This document shows, in pieces, positions 1 to 10,939 of a stretch of DNA of 64,000 nt. The DNA lies in NCBI GenBank assembly GCA_015179045.1, contig WHUZ01000072.1, forward strand, positions 248,001 through 312,000. Direction: 5' to 3'. The DNA comes from Kalaharituber pfeilii. Taxonomy: Eukaryota > Ascomycota > Pezizomycetes > Pezizales > Pezizaceae. The notes under the pieces were generated by a model. It made no database searches, was not told the DNA's origin, and saw only the letters and a program-made list of their open reading frames with translations. Every line of letters starts with the position of its first letter. The first letter of the stretch is position 1. Made by a program: the position numbers and the translations under genes.

Positions 1-277
1 AGCGTCTCACCGAAATCACCACCTCAGAATATACGGTTGAAAAGAATTTACGGCTTTATAGTAACTCAATTAATAGAACGAATTCTCAATCTAATTCTGA
101 AATTCTAGAGGATCAACTTTAAAGTCATTCTAATAAGTAAGTTGAAAAAACGACTGGTGTACTAGTGAAACTCAGGCTCACAAGGAATTATCGCAAGTTG
201 CCTTCTGAATATCAAAGTTAAAACTGGAGCCGTCGATTTACGAGATTCTTCTTCAAGCTTATATTGATCCTGACAGA
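1..277. other. AT-rich leader before the first ORF
   Basis: No ORF or recognisable element is visible. The bases just before the first ATG end in ...CTGACAG, which resembles a splice acceptor, so an upstream exon of the next gene could lie here or outside the window. Confidence 0.4.
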
Positions 278-1711
278 ATGGAAACGGCAAACGTTGTCCT
301 GTCTTCTGGGTCAGGAAATATGAACGTCAGTGGCAAAATGAAGGAACAGGCAAAAGCAAGAGCAGTCTCGCCTTTCAGGCCACGGCAGAATGACGATGAC
401 CATATAGAGAATGTTATCGTGGTCTGTTCTCCTTCAGAGACTACTACGTCTTCCCGAAACCCGGCTCAATTCTTAGCCAAATCGAATTCTCTATCGTCTC
501 TGCCTGTCTTGACTGGAGGTTCCCCGCCAGGGAGCTTGTACTCCACGACAACCCACCCAAAGCTAGAAACCAACACGTCAGGAAGCTTCACTCCTCTAAA
601 GCCCAGTTACGAACCACACTTGATTTCCTCCCCAAATCATTTTAACACATTACCTCACTCTGCATTACCATTTAGGCCTGCGAGTTTTCTAGGTGGTTTT
701 ACCAGCAGCAGCAGCAGCAGTATATTTGGATCCCCAAGTTCTCCCAAATCATCAAGGCGCTTTGAAACACTTAGCGCGACTGATTCAGTTACAATGTCTC
801 CTAGTACAAAACGAAAACGCTCTTCCATTTCTGAGACTATAACATTGCAAGCTCCAGGAGGAATTCTACCTACGCGTTCTGCAGGGCCAGACACAATTGT
901 AATATCAACTGACAGGGGAGGTTTATCTGAAGAAAAAACGGATGAAGATGAAAAGCAAAATTCAGGTAAACGCAGGAGAATAAAGGGGATTATAAAGTAC
1001 AAGACAGAGCTCCAAATTGAAGCACCAACAGGATCAGAAGGCGGTGAATTGATAGGAGATATGGATAGGCTGAGCATCGAGAATGAAGTGGAAGAATCAG
1101 AGTCAGCAAAAGAACTTGGCAATGCTACATCGATGACTGGAAGTGATGACCTGGAAGATAGTATGATGGAAGGTGCATCTATTGAAACAGGCACAATACC
1201 AGAAGAAAATACAGATGATTTCGAAGAAAGCTCTAAGGACACAGCGATAGATGAAAATGGCGTGGAATCAGAGTTCCCTCCATCCCGTTCAATCATACCC
1301 CCTCGAAGCCGAAGACGCTTACGTTCACCGCCACCACCAATAGCCCTCAAAGATGACGATGAGGATGAGGACAACGAAGAATCACCAGAAGGCAGCGCTT
1401 CAATGTCCCCTCCCCTCCCACCGGATTCCATCATCATCACCAGTGAAAGCAACGACGATGAAGATGACGAAGAGGACCTCCACACTGGTTCCCAAGGTGC
1501 ATTTTACTATAAACCGACGCCAGCAGAGCGTTATGCCAGATCTCAGAAGCGGATGCAACAGATTAGGGAGTACAAGGCGAGAGAGTCGAAGGAGGCTAGG
1601 GAGAAAAGGAGGAGAAGGCGAGGGTCTACGTCTGGAGTAGGCAGTGGGGCTATACTGGGGATTTCGGGGGCGAAGGGAAGTATTAGGAGGAAAGTGCACT
1701 TTGCAATGTGA
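278..1711 (+). CDS. Acidic, low-complexity protein of unknown function with a C-terminal RVxF-like motif
   Basis: Uninterrupted 477-codon ORF. I do not recognise the family. The N-terminal half is Ser/Thr/Pro-rich with a poly-Ser stretch (about residues 142-150) and a basic KRKR patch near residue 178, a possible nuclear localisation signal. The middle is strongly acidic (Asp/Glu runs around residues 355-420). The last 70 residues switch to a basic helix (YARSQKRMQQIREYKARES) and end in a short tail containing K-V-H-F. That tail matches the RVxF docking consensus of protein phosphatase 1 regulators, which is an inference from a short motif. Nucleotide composition and the absence of stops over 1.4 kb support a real gene. 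The start is the first in-frame ATG; an upstream exon cannot be excluded. A nuclear, intrinsically disordered regulatory protein is the most that can be said. Confidence 0.6.
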   Translation: METANVVLSSGSGNMNVSGKMKEQAKARAVSPFRPRQNDDDHIENVIVVCSPSETTTSSRNPAQFLAKSNSLSSLPVLTGGSPPGSLYSTTTHPKLETNTSGSFTPLKPSYEPHLISSPNHFNTLPHSALPFRPASFLGGFTSSSSSSIFGSPSSPKSSRRFETLSATDSVTMSPSTKRKRSSISETITLQAPGGILPTRSAGPDTIVISTDRGGLSEEKTDEDEKQNSGKRRRIKGIIKYKTELQIEAPTGSEGGELIGDMDRLSIENEVEESESAKELGNATSMTGSDDLEDSMMEGASIETGTIPEENTDDFEESSKDTAIDENGVESEFPPSRSIIPPRSRRRLRSPPPPIALKDDDEDEDNEESPEGSASMSPPLPPDSIIITSESNDDEDDEEDLHTGSQGAFYYKPTPAERYARSQKRMQQIREYKARESKEAREKRRRRRGSTSGVGSGAILGISGAKGSIRRKVHFAM

Positions 1712-4551
1712 GGGACTGGTTGTGGACTGAAATGGGTCTCGGAAAATGAGGAAACGAGGGAAGGAGTAAATGGGAATACGGCGAATGGAGCACTGGTTTG
1801 GGTTTGATAGGGTTGATTTTTTTGCTATATATCTTACCCTTTGTACTTGCCTTGGCGGTGGTCTGTGTCTAATAGTTTTTTATTGTTGCTTGATATCAAT
1901 ATCTCTTTTGTTTATTTTACTTTCTACTGAGTTGTGGACTCGAGACTAGCGTCATGCAAGATTGTGGATTTGGTTTCATGTTTTGTTTTGTTTATTTTAT
2001 TGTTCGTTCGTTTTCTGATGAGTTTTCTGAGTTTATGGGTTGGTGAGCAGTGTGATATACTCAGCAGAGCACTAGAGATGGTTGATTTGTTCTAATTAGG
2101 TTCTATACGCATTTGCGGTGCACTGGAACTTTGGGGGGGATGAAACCTGTCGGGGAGGATGGGTCTCTGTGTCAGAAGGGGATACCGAAGTGTTCATTTT
2201 GCATTTCACGATTTTACAGTCTTGTATTATGTTTTTTGAGTTGACATTTGGCTAGATTCTATGGGCGTCTTAAATCTCCACCTTTGAATTTCTGGACTGG
2301 ATTGGTGTTTGGTGTACTTGGTTAGGTTTGTTTATCTAGTACATTGCCATTATATTTGCAAGTCATTTATCGAGTTATTGCATACAGACGTCGAAGTCAC
2401 ACGATAAACCGAATACCCTCTGAGGCAGCTGCAGGAACGCTTCAGCTTATACACCCTGATTCCGCCGCAATCGATACTTCCTGCTCTACATTGTTGACTA
2501 CTCAAGTATGACGTATGCGTGTCTGTGTACTCTGTATCTCGCTAGGGCTTGGGTGTCCGCTACTGAAGTAAGTGCTAGGCTAACTGGTTTAAATGCTAAA
2601 TTGATACAATAGCAGTTGCCGAGACACTACATGATACATAGACCTGGTGTTCTCATGCCTCGATGCCTTTTTTCTTTTCAAGTTCCGTATTCAAGACTGG
2701 TGCTCCATGCATTGTAATGTGAATTCTGGCGTTCTCTATAATTAATCTGTCATTCTCCACTACATCAAGGTACTTGTATTTCCCCCCTCCTCCTCCTCAA
2801 TCAGGTTAGCAATTTTCCCCTCTTACACAGCGTCTCCAGCTCTATAGACATATCCTCTTGATGACAACTTGTCAAGCGCTGTATATTCCACAGTTCGGAT
2901 CTTCGAATTCCTTCATAAAGTTCCCATATGAATCCATATTTTGTGACTCGGGTTAGAGCCGCATGGTCACCTGACCCAAGAAGAATGGGATAGGTGCCGC
3001 TTTCGGCACCAAGCTGATGAAAGCTCCGAAAGAGCAATAGAAGTTCGAACACTGGCCGATATTCCAATCCCATTTTACATATAGCAGGTGGCACGAGGCG
3101 GAGTGATTGATAATCCACCGGCAGAGATTCGTGATGTGGTGAAATGAGTGTCAAGGCAGTTGGAAAGAGCTAAAAGATTGTAAGCCGTAGTTAAGGGTAT
3201 GAGATGGGAACACGCGGAAGTGAGGGGAGCTACTAGTATAGTAGCACAATCGCAATCGGAGGAGAGATATACAATACAACGGCCTTGACCCTGCATGGGC
3301 TTGCGATGGTTTATTAGCTCAGGCACCTAATAGGAGCTTGTTGCACTGCATAACCCCACTGACCTTAGACCAAGTTGCCTGAAAGCATCACCGTGCTGGC
3401 GCCAGGTCCGGGCTTGAAGGGGCGAAGTTTGGTGTTGAGGGGGAAGTTCGCAAAGACCCGCAGCCGAGTAAATCCATCTTCCCCTGGCTCCTCCTCAAGA
3501 TCTAGCTAAACATACAGTAAACCATAGGAACCATTTCCCAAGCAGCAAACTGGGCCATTAGCACTTTCTATTGGTAACGACTATTGTGGTCTACAAGGGA
3601 TGTCATTACAGGAAGCATGTCAGGATGCACCAGACGATCGTGATTGTTGAAAGGCAGGAGGCGGTGCAGCAGGCGGCGCAGAGGAAGAGGGTGCCGGAAG
3701 GTACAGGAGAAAGGGGGGGGGGGGGGCACAGTGTGGTAGTACCGCGGAAGAAGGAGAAGGTGGGGCAGGAGATAAGGCTGCAGTACAGGGGGGTTGGAGA
3801 GTACGAATGAATTCGAGTGGCACTTTGGGAAATTATTCAGACAATTCTTGGACACGAATAGGGAGTAGGAGAGGGAGGAGGGTAGGGAGGAGGTACTACC
3901 AGAAGTATCCAGATGGTGTGTTAACACCAGTCGTCCCGCCACATCTTCATAAAAGATACCCCAATGGTAATAATAATAATCACAATAAAAATAGGAAACA
4001 AAACGAAACCTGAAAACATTTCAAGACTATGACTTCTGAATTATACCTTGTACCCACGCGTTTTTCTTTTACTACGGTTAACTTATCAAAATGCATTTCG
4101 TACATGGGTAATTTTAGTGAAAAATTCAGGGTAACGTGTTTGTAGATGGAAGGACATTTCAATGCTTTCTTATGTATTTTATAAATTTAAAAAATCAAAG
4201 CCGCAAGAGGCAAGCTAGAAATAAGTCGTCTCTGTGAGCACTTGAAAGCTTGACGCAGCTTTTTTAATTCTATATCAAAGATAGAAAAATTAACAAAAAA
4301 AAAAAAAAAAAAAAAAAGGAGACGTAAAAAAGAAAGAACTCAACCCACACACGTGAGAGAAAAGTATAACCCTCTGAACTAACATCGCATATTGTTTTTT
4401 CAACGCCCCAGATATTAACTAAATTCTTCTAAATCTATCCCATGTATTTATTTCATTTTTATATATATATTTATTTTTATAGCATTTCATCCTTATTTTC
4501 TCTCTTGCCCACGAATGGGCCATGTTACATTGTAATAACCCAAATTATCGT

Positions 4552-4584
<33 letters not shown>

Positions 4585-4947
4585 GGTGTCTGTACGAATC
4601 CCTCCGCAAACCCCCAGCACCCCCTCATACTTGAACAAAAACCAGTAAATCTGCACAGATATAAAAAGAATGGAAAAGAAAAGAAAAGAAAAGAAAAAGC
4701 ACTATAGCCACGCAAAAAGATCATGAAATAAAAGGTTTGCCAGAATACATACAATCAGTGGAAAAAAAAAAAAAAAAAAAAGAACGCCACCCCCACCAAA
4801 AGAAAAATAGAGCAAACGATACAATAAAAAAACATTAAAATGAAAACAAAGGTAAGAAAGAAAGTAATAAATAAAAAGAAGGAAGTAACATCACAGCATG
4901 AAATACCAAAATGGGGCGTATATATACACACTCTTTCAGCCTGCCCC
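1712..4947. other. Long spacer with homopolymer tracts
   Basis: About 3.2 kb between two genes. ORFs here are short, lack family resemblance and overlap in several frames. Visible structure is limited to a G14 run (3713-3726), an A run (about 4295-4317), a T29 run (4556-4584) and an A run near 4761-4781. The T- and A-rich part next to 4948 is probably the 3' UTR and terminator side of hapX. Confidence 0.5.
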
Positions 4948-7046
4948 TCACACAACCCCCATCGCAAACCTCCTATCCAACCACTTCAACACATCCCTCA
5001 CACTCTCAACCTCAATTCTCGGGCAGCCCCCTCCTCCTCCTCCTCCTCCTCCTCCTCCTCCTTCTCCCCCAGCTGTATTAACACCCCTGCCAATTCCTCC
5101 CTCTGCTCCCCGTTCAACAACCAACGGCCTCACCAGCCCTGGAAAATCATCCATACTCGCCTTCTCAAATGCACGGTGTCGCGCTAACGTCTGGTAGGCT
5201 GCGGAACAAGGGATGTACATTGCGCCTGAAGAGGGCTTCGGTGGCGGGGGAAGGCGGTTGGAAACGGCCTCAGGTTTGATGGATTTGCAACAGCCGTCGT
5301 CGCCGTTTCGTTGCGCTCTACCACCGCTGCAACAGCCTCCGGAAGAGGAGGAGGGCGAGGAAGAGTCATCTCCCATTCGCGATGCGATGGTATGGCAGAA
5401 CAGCATAGCGAGCGGGTCCTTCTGGCATAACGTACAGCTTCCGGGTCCCCCACTACCACATTCCACTCTTGTACCCGACGCTGCCGCTGTCGCCGCCAAC
5501 GGCTTCGTCCCATTCGGTGGATGCAGTACATCCATCCTCGCCGGGATCATAGGCACCTCATCAATCTCATAAATCAGCGGGGGCAATTTTGTGTCCTCCA
5601 CATCCCCTCCTCCAAAGACGCCACCCATATCCAGCCCATTCCCCAGCGTCCTCTCTCGCTCGCTCTGTTCCTCCATCGCCATCTCAGCACACACGCACGG
5701 CGTGCCGTCAGAGCAGAAGCCGCAAGGATCAGCGATCATGCACGAGCTACCTGTTGGGGCTGATACGGAATTCGAGTTTCGTAATGTGTAGAGTGCGGTG
5801 AAGTCTGTCTCGAGCTCATCGATAGAAGAGGAGGCCGGGAGCGTAGCGTTGAGTTTCGTGCGTTTGTCGGTGGGGTTAGTGGGAGGAGAGGTCGGGCGTT
5901 TGGGTGGGAGCGGGTGGAGGGTGACTTCGGGGATGTAGGAGGACGACGCACTGTCCCAGAAGGAAGGTAGGGACAATGTGAGGTTCTTGGAGTTGGAAGT
6001 CATGCAAGGGCAGGAGCCGGAGGCATCCTTCATGCAACCTCCTGATGAATAGACGTTAGTTTGTGTCTTGGGAGTTGTAGCTTTCCCTGTAGCAGACGAA
6101 GACCTTATAGATGCCGCCGTATTGCTCAAATTAGGCGTCATAGCCCCCCTCGTCTTATTCCTCAATGACCTTCTCGGCGGTAATGGCACTGACGCCGCCA
6201 CAGTCTCCACCTGTTCAGCAGGTTCCGGGATGGGCTGCAGAGGGGGTGGTGTTACCCCTCTCTCACTACTTCCCTCTCCCTCTGACGGCGGACTTGCAAC
6301 CTGCTGCACTCTCGCTTCCATTGATATTGAAGATACTGCCACGGCCTCTTTCAACTCTTTCTCACTACGCTTCAACTTGTCAATCTCATCCAAATACCCT
6401 TTCACTCTCTCATTCAACTCCCTAATCTCATCCCTCAACCTTTCTACCTCCGTTTTGTACCCCGCATTTTCCTTATTCAGTTCCACATTTCCTAGTTGAA
6501 GGCGCTCGATTTCGGCTTGACGTTCGAGTATGCGTGCGGCATGGGCGGCCTCGATTTCCCTGATTTTGTCCTCAAGCTCATTGACACGGGCGGCTCTGCG
6601 CTCACGGAATGCGCGCTGCGCGGCACGGTTTTGGGCTTTGCGTTTGGTGGGGGGAGTGTCGGTTGCGGGTTTTCTACCGGGCTGAATTTAGAGAAATCAG
6701 TAAATCAATAAATGAGTTTAATGAACCACAAGCGACGTTCCAGCTAATAGTTCAGCAACCTCCTCACTACCCCACCCCATGCCTGCGCACAGACCAATCA
6801 CCCAAAAAGCCTCCAAATTGCATAAATCAACAGTAGTGCTCTACCCACCTTCGGCCGAGGCGGAATAACCCACTCCTTCTGTGTTACAATTCCCGGCGAC
6901 TGCTGCAGTTCCGGCATCGGCGTTTGTGGCTGTGGAACAAGCTTCGGTGCAAGCGCACATGCTGTCGTTGTCGTTGCCGAGCCCGGTGTAGAGGCTGGAG
7001 TGGTCGGTCGTGGGCTATAGGCTGGGATCGAAATGGGGGACGTCAT
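4948..7046 (-). CDS. hapX: HapX-type bZIP iron-responsive regulator
   Basis: Two exons, complement(6681..4948 and 7046..6849), give 643 aa. HapX binds the CCAAT-binding complex and adjusts iron acquisition and iron-consuming pathways to iron status in the nucleus. The exon junction restores KEWVIPPRPK-PGRKPATDTPP, the Hap4-like CCAAT-complex-binding segment of HapX. It is followed at about residues 80-99 by the bZIP basic region with N-R-A-A-Q-R-A-F-R and a leucine-zipper coiled coil to about residue 165. Cysteine-rich clusters follow: CMKDASGSCPC, CGFCSDGTPCVC, CGSGGPGSCTLC and paired CC motifs. The C-terminal block has YIPCSAAYQTLARHR and a final SVRDVLKWLDRRF. These Cys clusters are the iron-sensing regions of the family. 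A poly-Gly run (about 12 residues) lies before the last block. The 167-bp intron (6848..6682) has a GT start and a TTCAG end. An in-frame ATG at 7100 would add 18 hydrophobic residues and is less likely. Confidence 0.93.
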
Positions 7047-7745
7047 TGCTGCATTGTAGCATAGAAGCAGTAAGCGAGTTGTTCGACAAAAGAGAGCCAA
7101 TTAAAGAGAAGCAACCATCGATAAACAACCAGGAAAGGGCAGTCATAATCGCTTTATTTACTTGGGGACGGTAATTTCCCGGATTGCAGCTTGAACGGTA
7201 TAATATGTTCCCGCGCCCAGACTCTTAGCCAGCCAGTTATTTTTTTATTTATTTATTTTTTTTTAACTGTGAAATCTTCTTTCAAAAAAAAAATTAAATT
7301 TTTTTAACCTCGAATTCGAATCTGGGGACATCACAATTGGGTGAGACGCAGGCGACATACCGACAGGCGACATTGCAACAGTGGTTCCTCTCGAGTCACC
7401 TGACATGCTCACAGACCCCAGAAGGTTTCAACTTTCAATTCAGTTCTGGAGTCGATGGAGGCTCGTTGCGTTGCTGTCGATCGTCGAAATCGGAATATGG
7501 GACTGCCCGGCGAGCTGTGGTGGTGGCAGCCGGGTACTTGCGGCGACCCGGTTCTCGGCGAATGCACTCTGGAATGGCAGTGGCGGTGAACTGTATTGCC
7601 GGAGTGGTCGCACTGGCCAAAGGTGAGTCGCATTCTCCCCGTCCAGGAGCAAGCTGCGGGATGGATCGCGCCGTGAGAGGGCGGACGGGGCAGGCCAGGA
7701 AGCTTGGAGCGCTGGAGGAAGGGAGGAATGGGACGGGACCGAGGG

Positions 7746-7752
7746 AATATAG
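7746..7752 (-). promoter_or_regulatory. Possible TATA-like element for hapX
   Basis: The minus strand reads CTATATTCC here, about 700 bp upstream of the hapX ATG and 190-320 bp downstream of the GATA-type sites. The GC-rich sequence between would be a long 5' leader. Position and composition are the only support. Confidence 0.25.
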
Positions 7753-7936
7753 AGCACCGGCAGCAGGCAGACGGGGCGTGGGAGTGGAGCGGCTTCTGGC
7801 ACTCACTGCGAAGCACTTACTTGTATCTAGAGGCAGCACCTGCGCCTGCGGGGCCCTTGTATGCACGCAACGGCCGGGCAAAGGAGGGGGGATCCTGAGG
7901 AGGGTGAGGGGAGCGCAGCGCCGCCTCGGCCTGGGT

Positions 7937-8069
7937 TTATCAGATTGCGCAAACAGATCAGACCATCGCGGCGTCCGCCTGATAATCTGATAAAAATTTT
8001 CATCCCTTCGGTGGGGCCATCCCAGATCCCGATGCTACCCCCCACCTTGTAATCTGATTCATCAGATAA
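7937..8069 (-). promoter_or_regulatory. Cluster of three ATCWGATAA (SreA/Sre1-type GATA) sites upstream of hapX
   Basis: Exact matches to ATCWGATAA occur at 7937-7945 (minus strand, ATCTGATAA), 7985-7993 (plus, ATCTGATAA) and 8061-8069 (plus, ATCAGATAA). The first two are also preceded by A, matching the extended RATCWGATAA form. A partial copy (ATCTGATTC) is at 8052-8060. In Aspergillus and Histoplasma the iron GATA repressors SreA/Sre1 recognise this motif, and SreA represses hapX under iron sufficiency. The sites lie 0.89-1.02 kb upstream of the hapX ATG, with no other recognised gene nearby. The motif matches are seen directly; the binding is inferred. Confidence 0.7.
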
Positions 8070-8350
8070 AATGGCAGATTGCTAGCCACCTCGGTTGGAC
8101 CTCCCTGAAGGCGGACTGGAATCTGTGTCCTGCCGGGATACAGGGTGCCATGCCATGCCCATTATGTGTTTTGTAGCGGCTATTGTAATGGGAAGTTTGT
8201 CGCATGCCTGAGTATGACCTCTTCCGGGGTATGCAACTACTTCATAGTCCTTTTGCCCCTGTGTAATGAATATCAACTCCGACTAGTTTCTAGAGGATCA
8301 TACATTTGTGATATATGCCCATGAAAATATAGCACAATACATTAGTTACT

Positions 8351-8745
8351 AGCAGTAACTGGCCTCCCGACCGTGAGGCCCTCCATACACCACGCTCCTA
8401 CCCCCATACCTCCCCCCCTAGCACTGATCCACTCTCGCTCTCCACTGCGTTCAATCTTCCACCATGCTATACATATTTATCATGCTATGCTGCCACCATG
8501 CTTGCTATACTTCATAACATGCATATGAATATATACTCAAGCAGTAACTGGCCTCCCGACCGAGAGGCCCTCCATACCACCACGCTTCTACTCCCATACC
8601 TCCCCCCTAACTCCCCCTGCACTGATCCACTCCCGCTTTCTACTGTGCTCAATCTTCTCAAATACTCACCATGCTACACATACTTATCATACTATGCTGC
8701 CACCACGCTTGCTATACTTCATGACATGCATATAAATACATACTC
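8351..8745. repeat. Two-copy tandem direct repeat, period about 189 bp
   Basis: Copy 1 starts at 8351 and copy 2 at 8540, both with AGCAGTAACTGGCCTCCCGA. Both continue through matching CCATACCTCCCCCCTA and ACTGATCCACTC blocks, and both end near GCATATxAATAxATACTCA. The differences are scattered substitutions and small indels. It shows no coding capacity. Confidence 0.8.
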
Positions 8746-8990
8746 ATCATACTTCTAAGTCACTATGCCGTACCATGCTTAGGGGTGTCTGGTGTAGTTG
8801 CTGCCAAGGTGTAGCGAGGACCCAATGGAACGCAGTTGCCTAAGCCGAGATAGAACTATGCTCTAAGAAGGGACGATTGCTGGCACCAAACGTAATCGAC
8901 ATTAAGCGATCCAATGATATTTTTTTCTGTAATGGTGCTGCGCTTTTTTCTTGGCGCTAGGCTTAGTACATAATAGATATACAGATTAGC

Positions 8991-9111
8991 CTGGTTACGA
9001 GACTAAGTATTAGCGGTATTCAGATTTGTTGAAATTATGTGCACATACACCCGAGTTATCCGTAGTCTGATTTCACTAGTCTCGTAATGACTAAGTCTGG
9101 TTACGAGACTA
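8991..9111. repeat. Clustered copies of the CTGGTTACGAGACTA repeat
   Basis: CTGGTTACGAGACTA occurs at 8991-9005 and 9097-9111, with an inverted copy TAGTCTCGTAA at 9078-9088 that forms a short palindrome with the second. The same word recurs at 44990-45004 and, with one change, at 47852-47866. It looks like the terminus of a dispersed element family; no complete element was identified. Confidence 0.6.
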
Positions 9112-9144
9112 TGGTTGTACTATGATACCCCTCGTACCACTGGG

Positions 9145-9226
9145 CCAGACTGCCGCTTAATGGCTGACTAAGCTACTCCACCTACGCGGCCGTGGTATCA
9201 TAGTCAGCCACTAAGCAGTAGTCTGG
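9145..9226. repeat. Imperfect hairpin with 26-bp arms
   Basis: Arms at 9145-9170 and 9201-9226 pair at 23 of 26 positions across a 30-nt loop. All three mismatches are transitions. An extra GGTATCATAGT next to the right arm mirrors ACTATGATACC near 9118-9128, which extends the inverted structure outward. Confidence 0.7.
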
Positions 9227-10939
9227 TTCGAGACTGGAGAATACTCAAAATCTCAGCCTAGACAAACTGGTTGGTTAGTCCCCATGACTTCATTCTGTAT
9301 GGAGACAGTCTAATTTATTGAAAGTAATTGCACCCACTCCAGCATGTACGGTCAAAAATTGGATAAAATATCTCCGCACTTTAAAATCTTGCAGTTCTAC
9401 CACAGCCCGCGTACTTATAGATCAAACGTATAGAGTACATGCCTGGGTACGAGAACATGTACATGCCTGCATCTCTCTCTTCAACCTCGGTGATGCTAGC
9501 ATTACTGGTATCCCCATCGTTATTTTCCGTATCAGCATACTCCTCTCCATCACTACCACTCTCTCTGCCCAGCAATCCTTTTCCTACTTGAAAAGTCTCA
9601 TTTGTCCAATCAATGAATTTTTAATATCCCAACATTTGCAAACGCTACTGAAGCCATAGTAAAGGAGACTTGTTTCATGGTTAATGCACCGTAGGGATTT
9701 GGGCAAGTGGAGAAGGTCTCCATGGACGTATGTGCAGGAGCAACCCAATTAAAGATTAAATCCTGAAGCTGTTTGATGTATCGTGTGTCTTTCCATATAT
9801 CAAGTAAAGCAGCGTTGTATTTATGTCTCCATAGATGAAAATACGGATAGCATAGTACCAGTTCATGTTTGATATCACTGTCCTGAAAGAACCGCTGTTG
9901 TCATGTCTACTTTTACAGGAAGCAAACTGACTAATAACAGGTCAGCTGCTTTGCAAGCCTCGCCGAGAGATGCCCCGGCTCCGCGTCATGTCACGTGCCC
10001 GCCGTGACATCTCAAGGTCAACACAAACAAAAGATACCAATGAACGATTAGTCTCGTCACATGGTGGGAATGAAAAATGAATTCTATAAGCTGCTCACTG
10101 GAAGGAGGAGCAATGTGGACATACTCCGCTACGTTCCACCACTATTAATAGAAGTAACTGTTCAAAGAAAGTCCGAGCAGCAGCAACACAATATGGGAAT
10201 GGAGATCTACTCTCAGGAGCAGTGGGAAAGAGACAGCGTACTCAGCACACCAGGGCAAACTATAACCCAACGTGCATCACTAAACCACTCCGCTACATAA
10301 ATTCGTATTCTGTTAGACGCAATTCCATTTCAAAGCTGCCCCCGACCGGTGCTGTTGGTCCTCCTTTAATTTGACACATACCCATGAGGCTTAGCTTCAC
10401 TCGCCACTGAGTCCAGCTCATCCATTAGTCATCGGCCTTGGCGCCCTTCTCATTTTTCCGCCCCCCAGTCCTTTGTGCAGTTGGGGATGGTGCATCTAGC
10501 GGGTTCACGACTGGATGTGCATAAAACTTTGAATCACTTTGCCAACAAGCCAACATCATTTGCCCTGGACGCTTTCGACTTGTTCTCCTGTACACACCTT
10601 CCTTTTTCCTCTTCTTACTTTCATTCTTTCCACAGTTGTCTTCAGACCGTGACGTACTACAGCCTCTATCGCCACATTGCATAACGACCCTGAACTTGTC
10701 ACGAACTTTTTCGAGTGCCATCAAGTCCAGTTGCTTGTTACATATTATTAATCTAGGGTATGCAGTGGCAATCCTTCAGCGCATGAACAACTGCTCGCGT
10801 CATCTCTGATCTTGACACCCCAGTGTGCTAACTTGACCCGCAGCTAGGAACGTGGAGAGATTCAAACTATTACTGTTCTAGAGAGAAAGAAGCGACTATA
10901 GGTGCTTTGAGAGAGAGTTGAGCCTCTAACATTACAGCG

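Larger units (their letters stand above)
8070..10939. other. Spacer between the divergent hapX and RNA14 genes, with repeats
   Basis: No convincing gene. It holds the 189-bp tandem duplication, the CTGGTTACGAGACTA repeats and the hairpin listed separately. The last few hundred bases before 10940 are probably the RNA14 promoter and leader; no clear TATA box was identified. Confidence 0.45.

Noticed and set aside
655..1485. 276-codon minus-strand ORF opposite the first gene
   Set aside because: Ser-rich shadow created by Glu/Asp and Ser codons of the plus-strand gene; no independent features.
3568..4013. Small ORFs around the G14 run
   Set aside because: Low-complexity translations in several frames with no family features.
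7337..7990. 217-codon plus-strand ORF upstream of hapX
   Set aside because: It sits in a GC-rich leader where several frames are open at once on both strands. The translation has no domain, and it overlaps the GATA-site region.
9318..9659. 113-codon plus-strand ORF and the opposing 64-codon acidic ORF
   Set aside because: No recognisable domain, no splice context and atypical composition; a repeat-rich spacer is a sufficient explanation.
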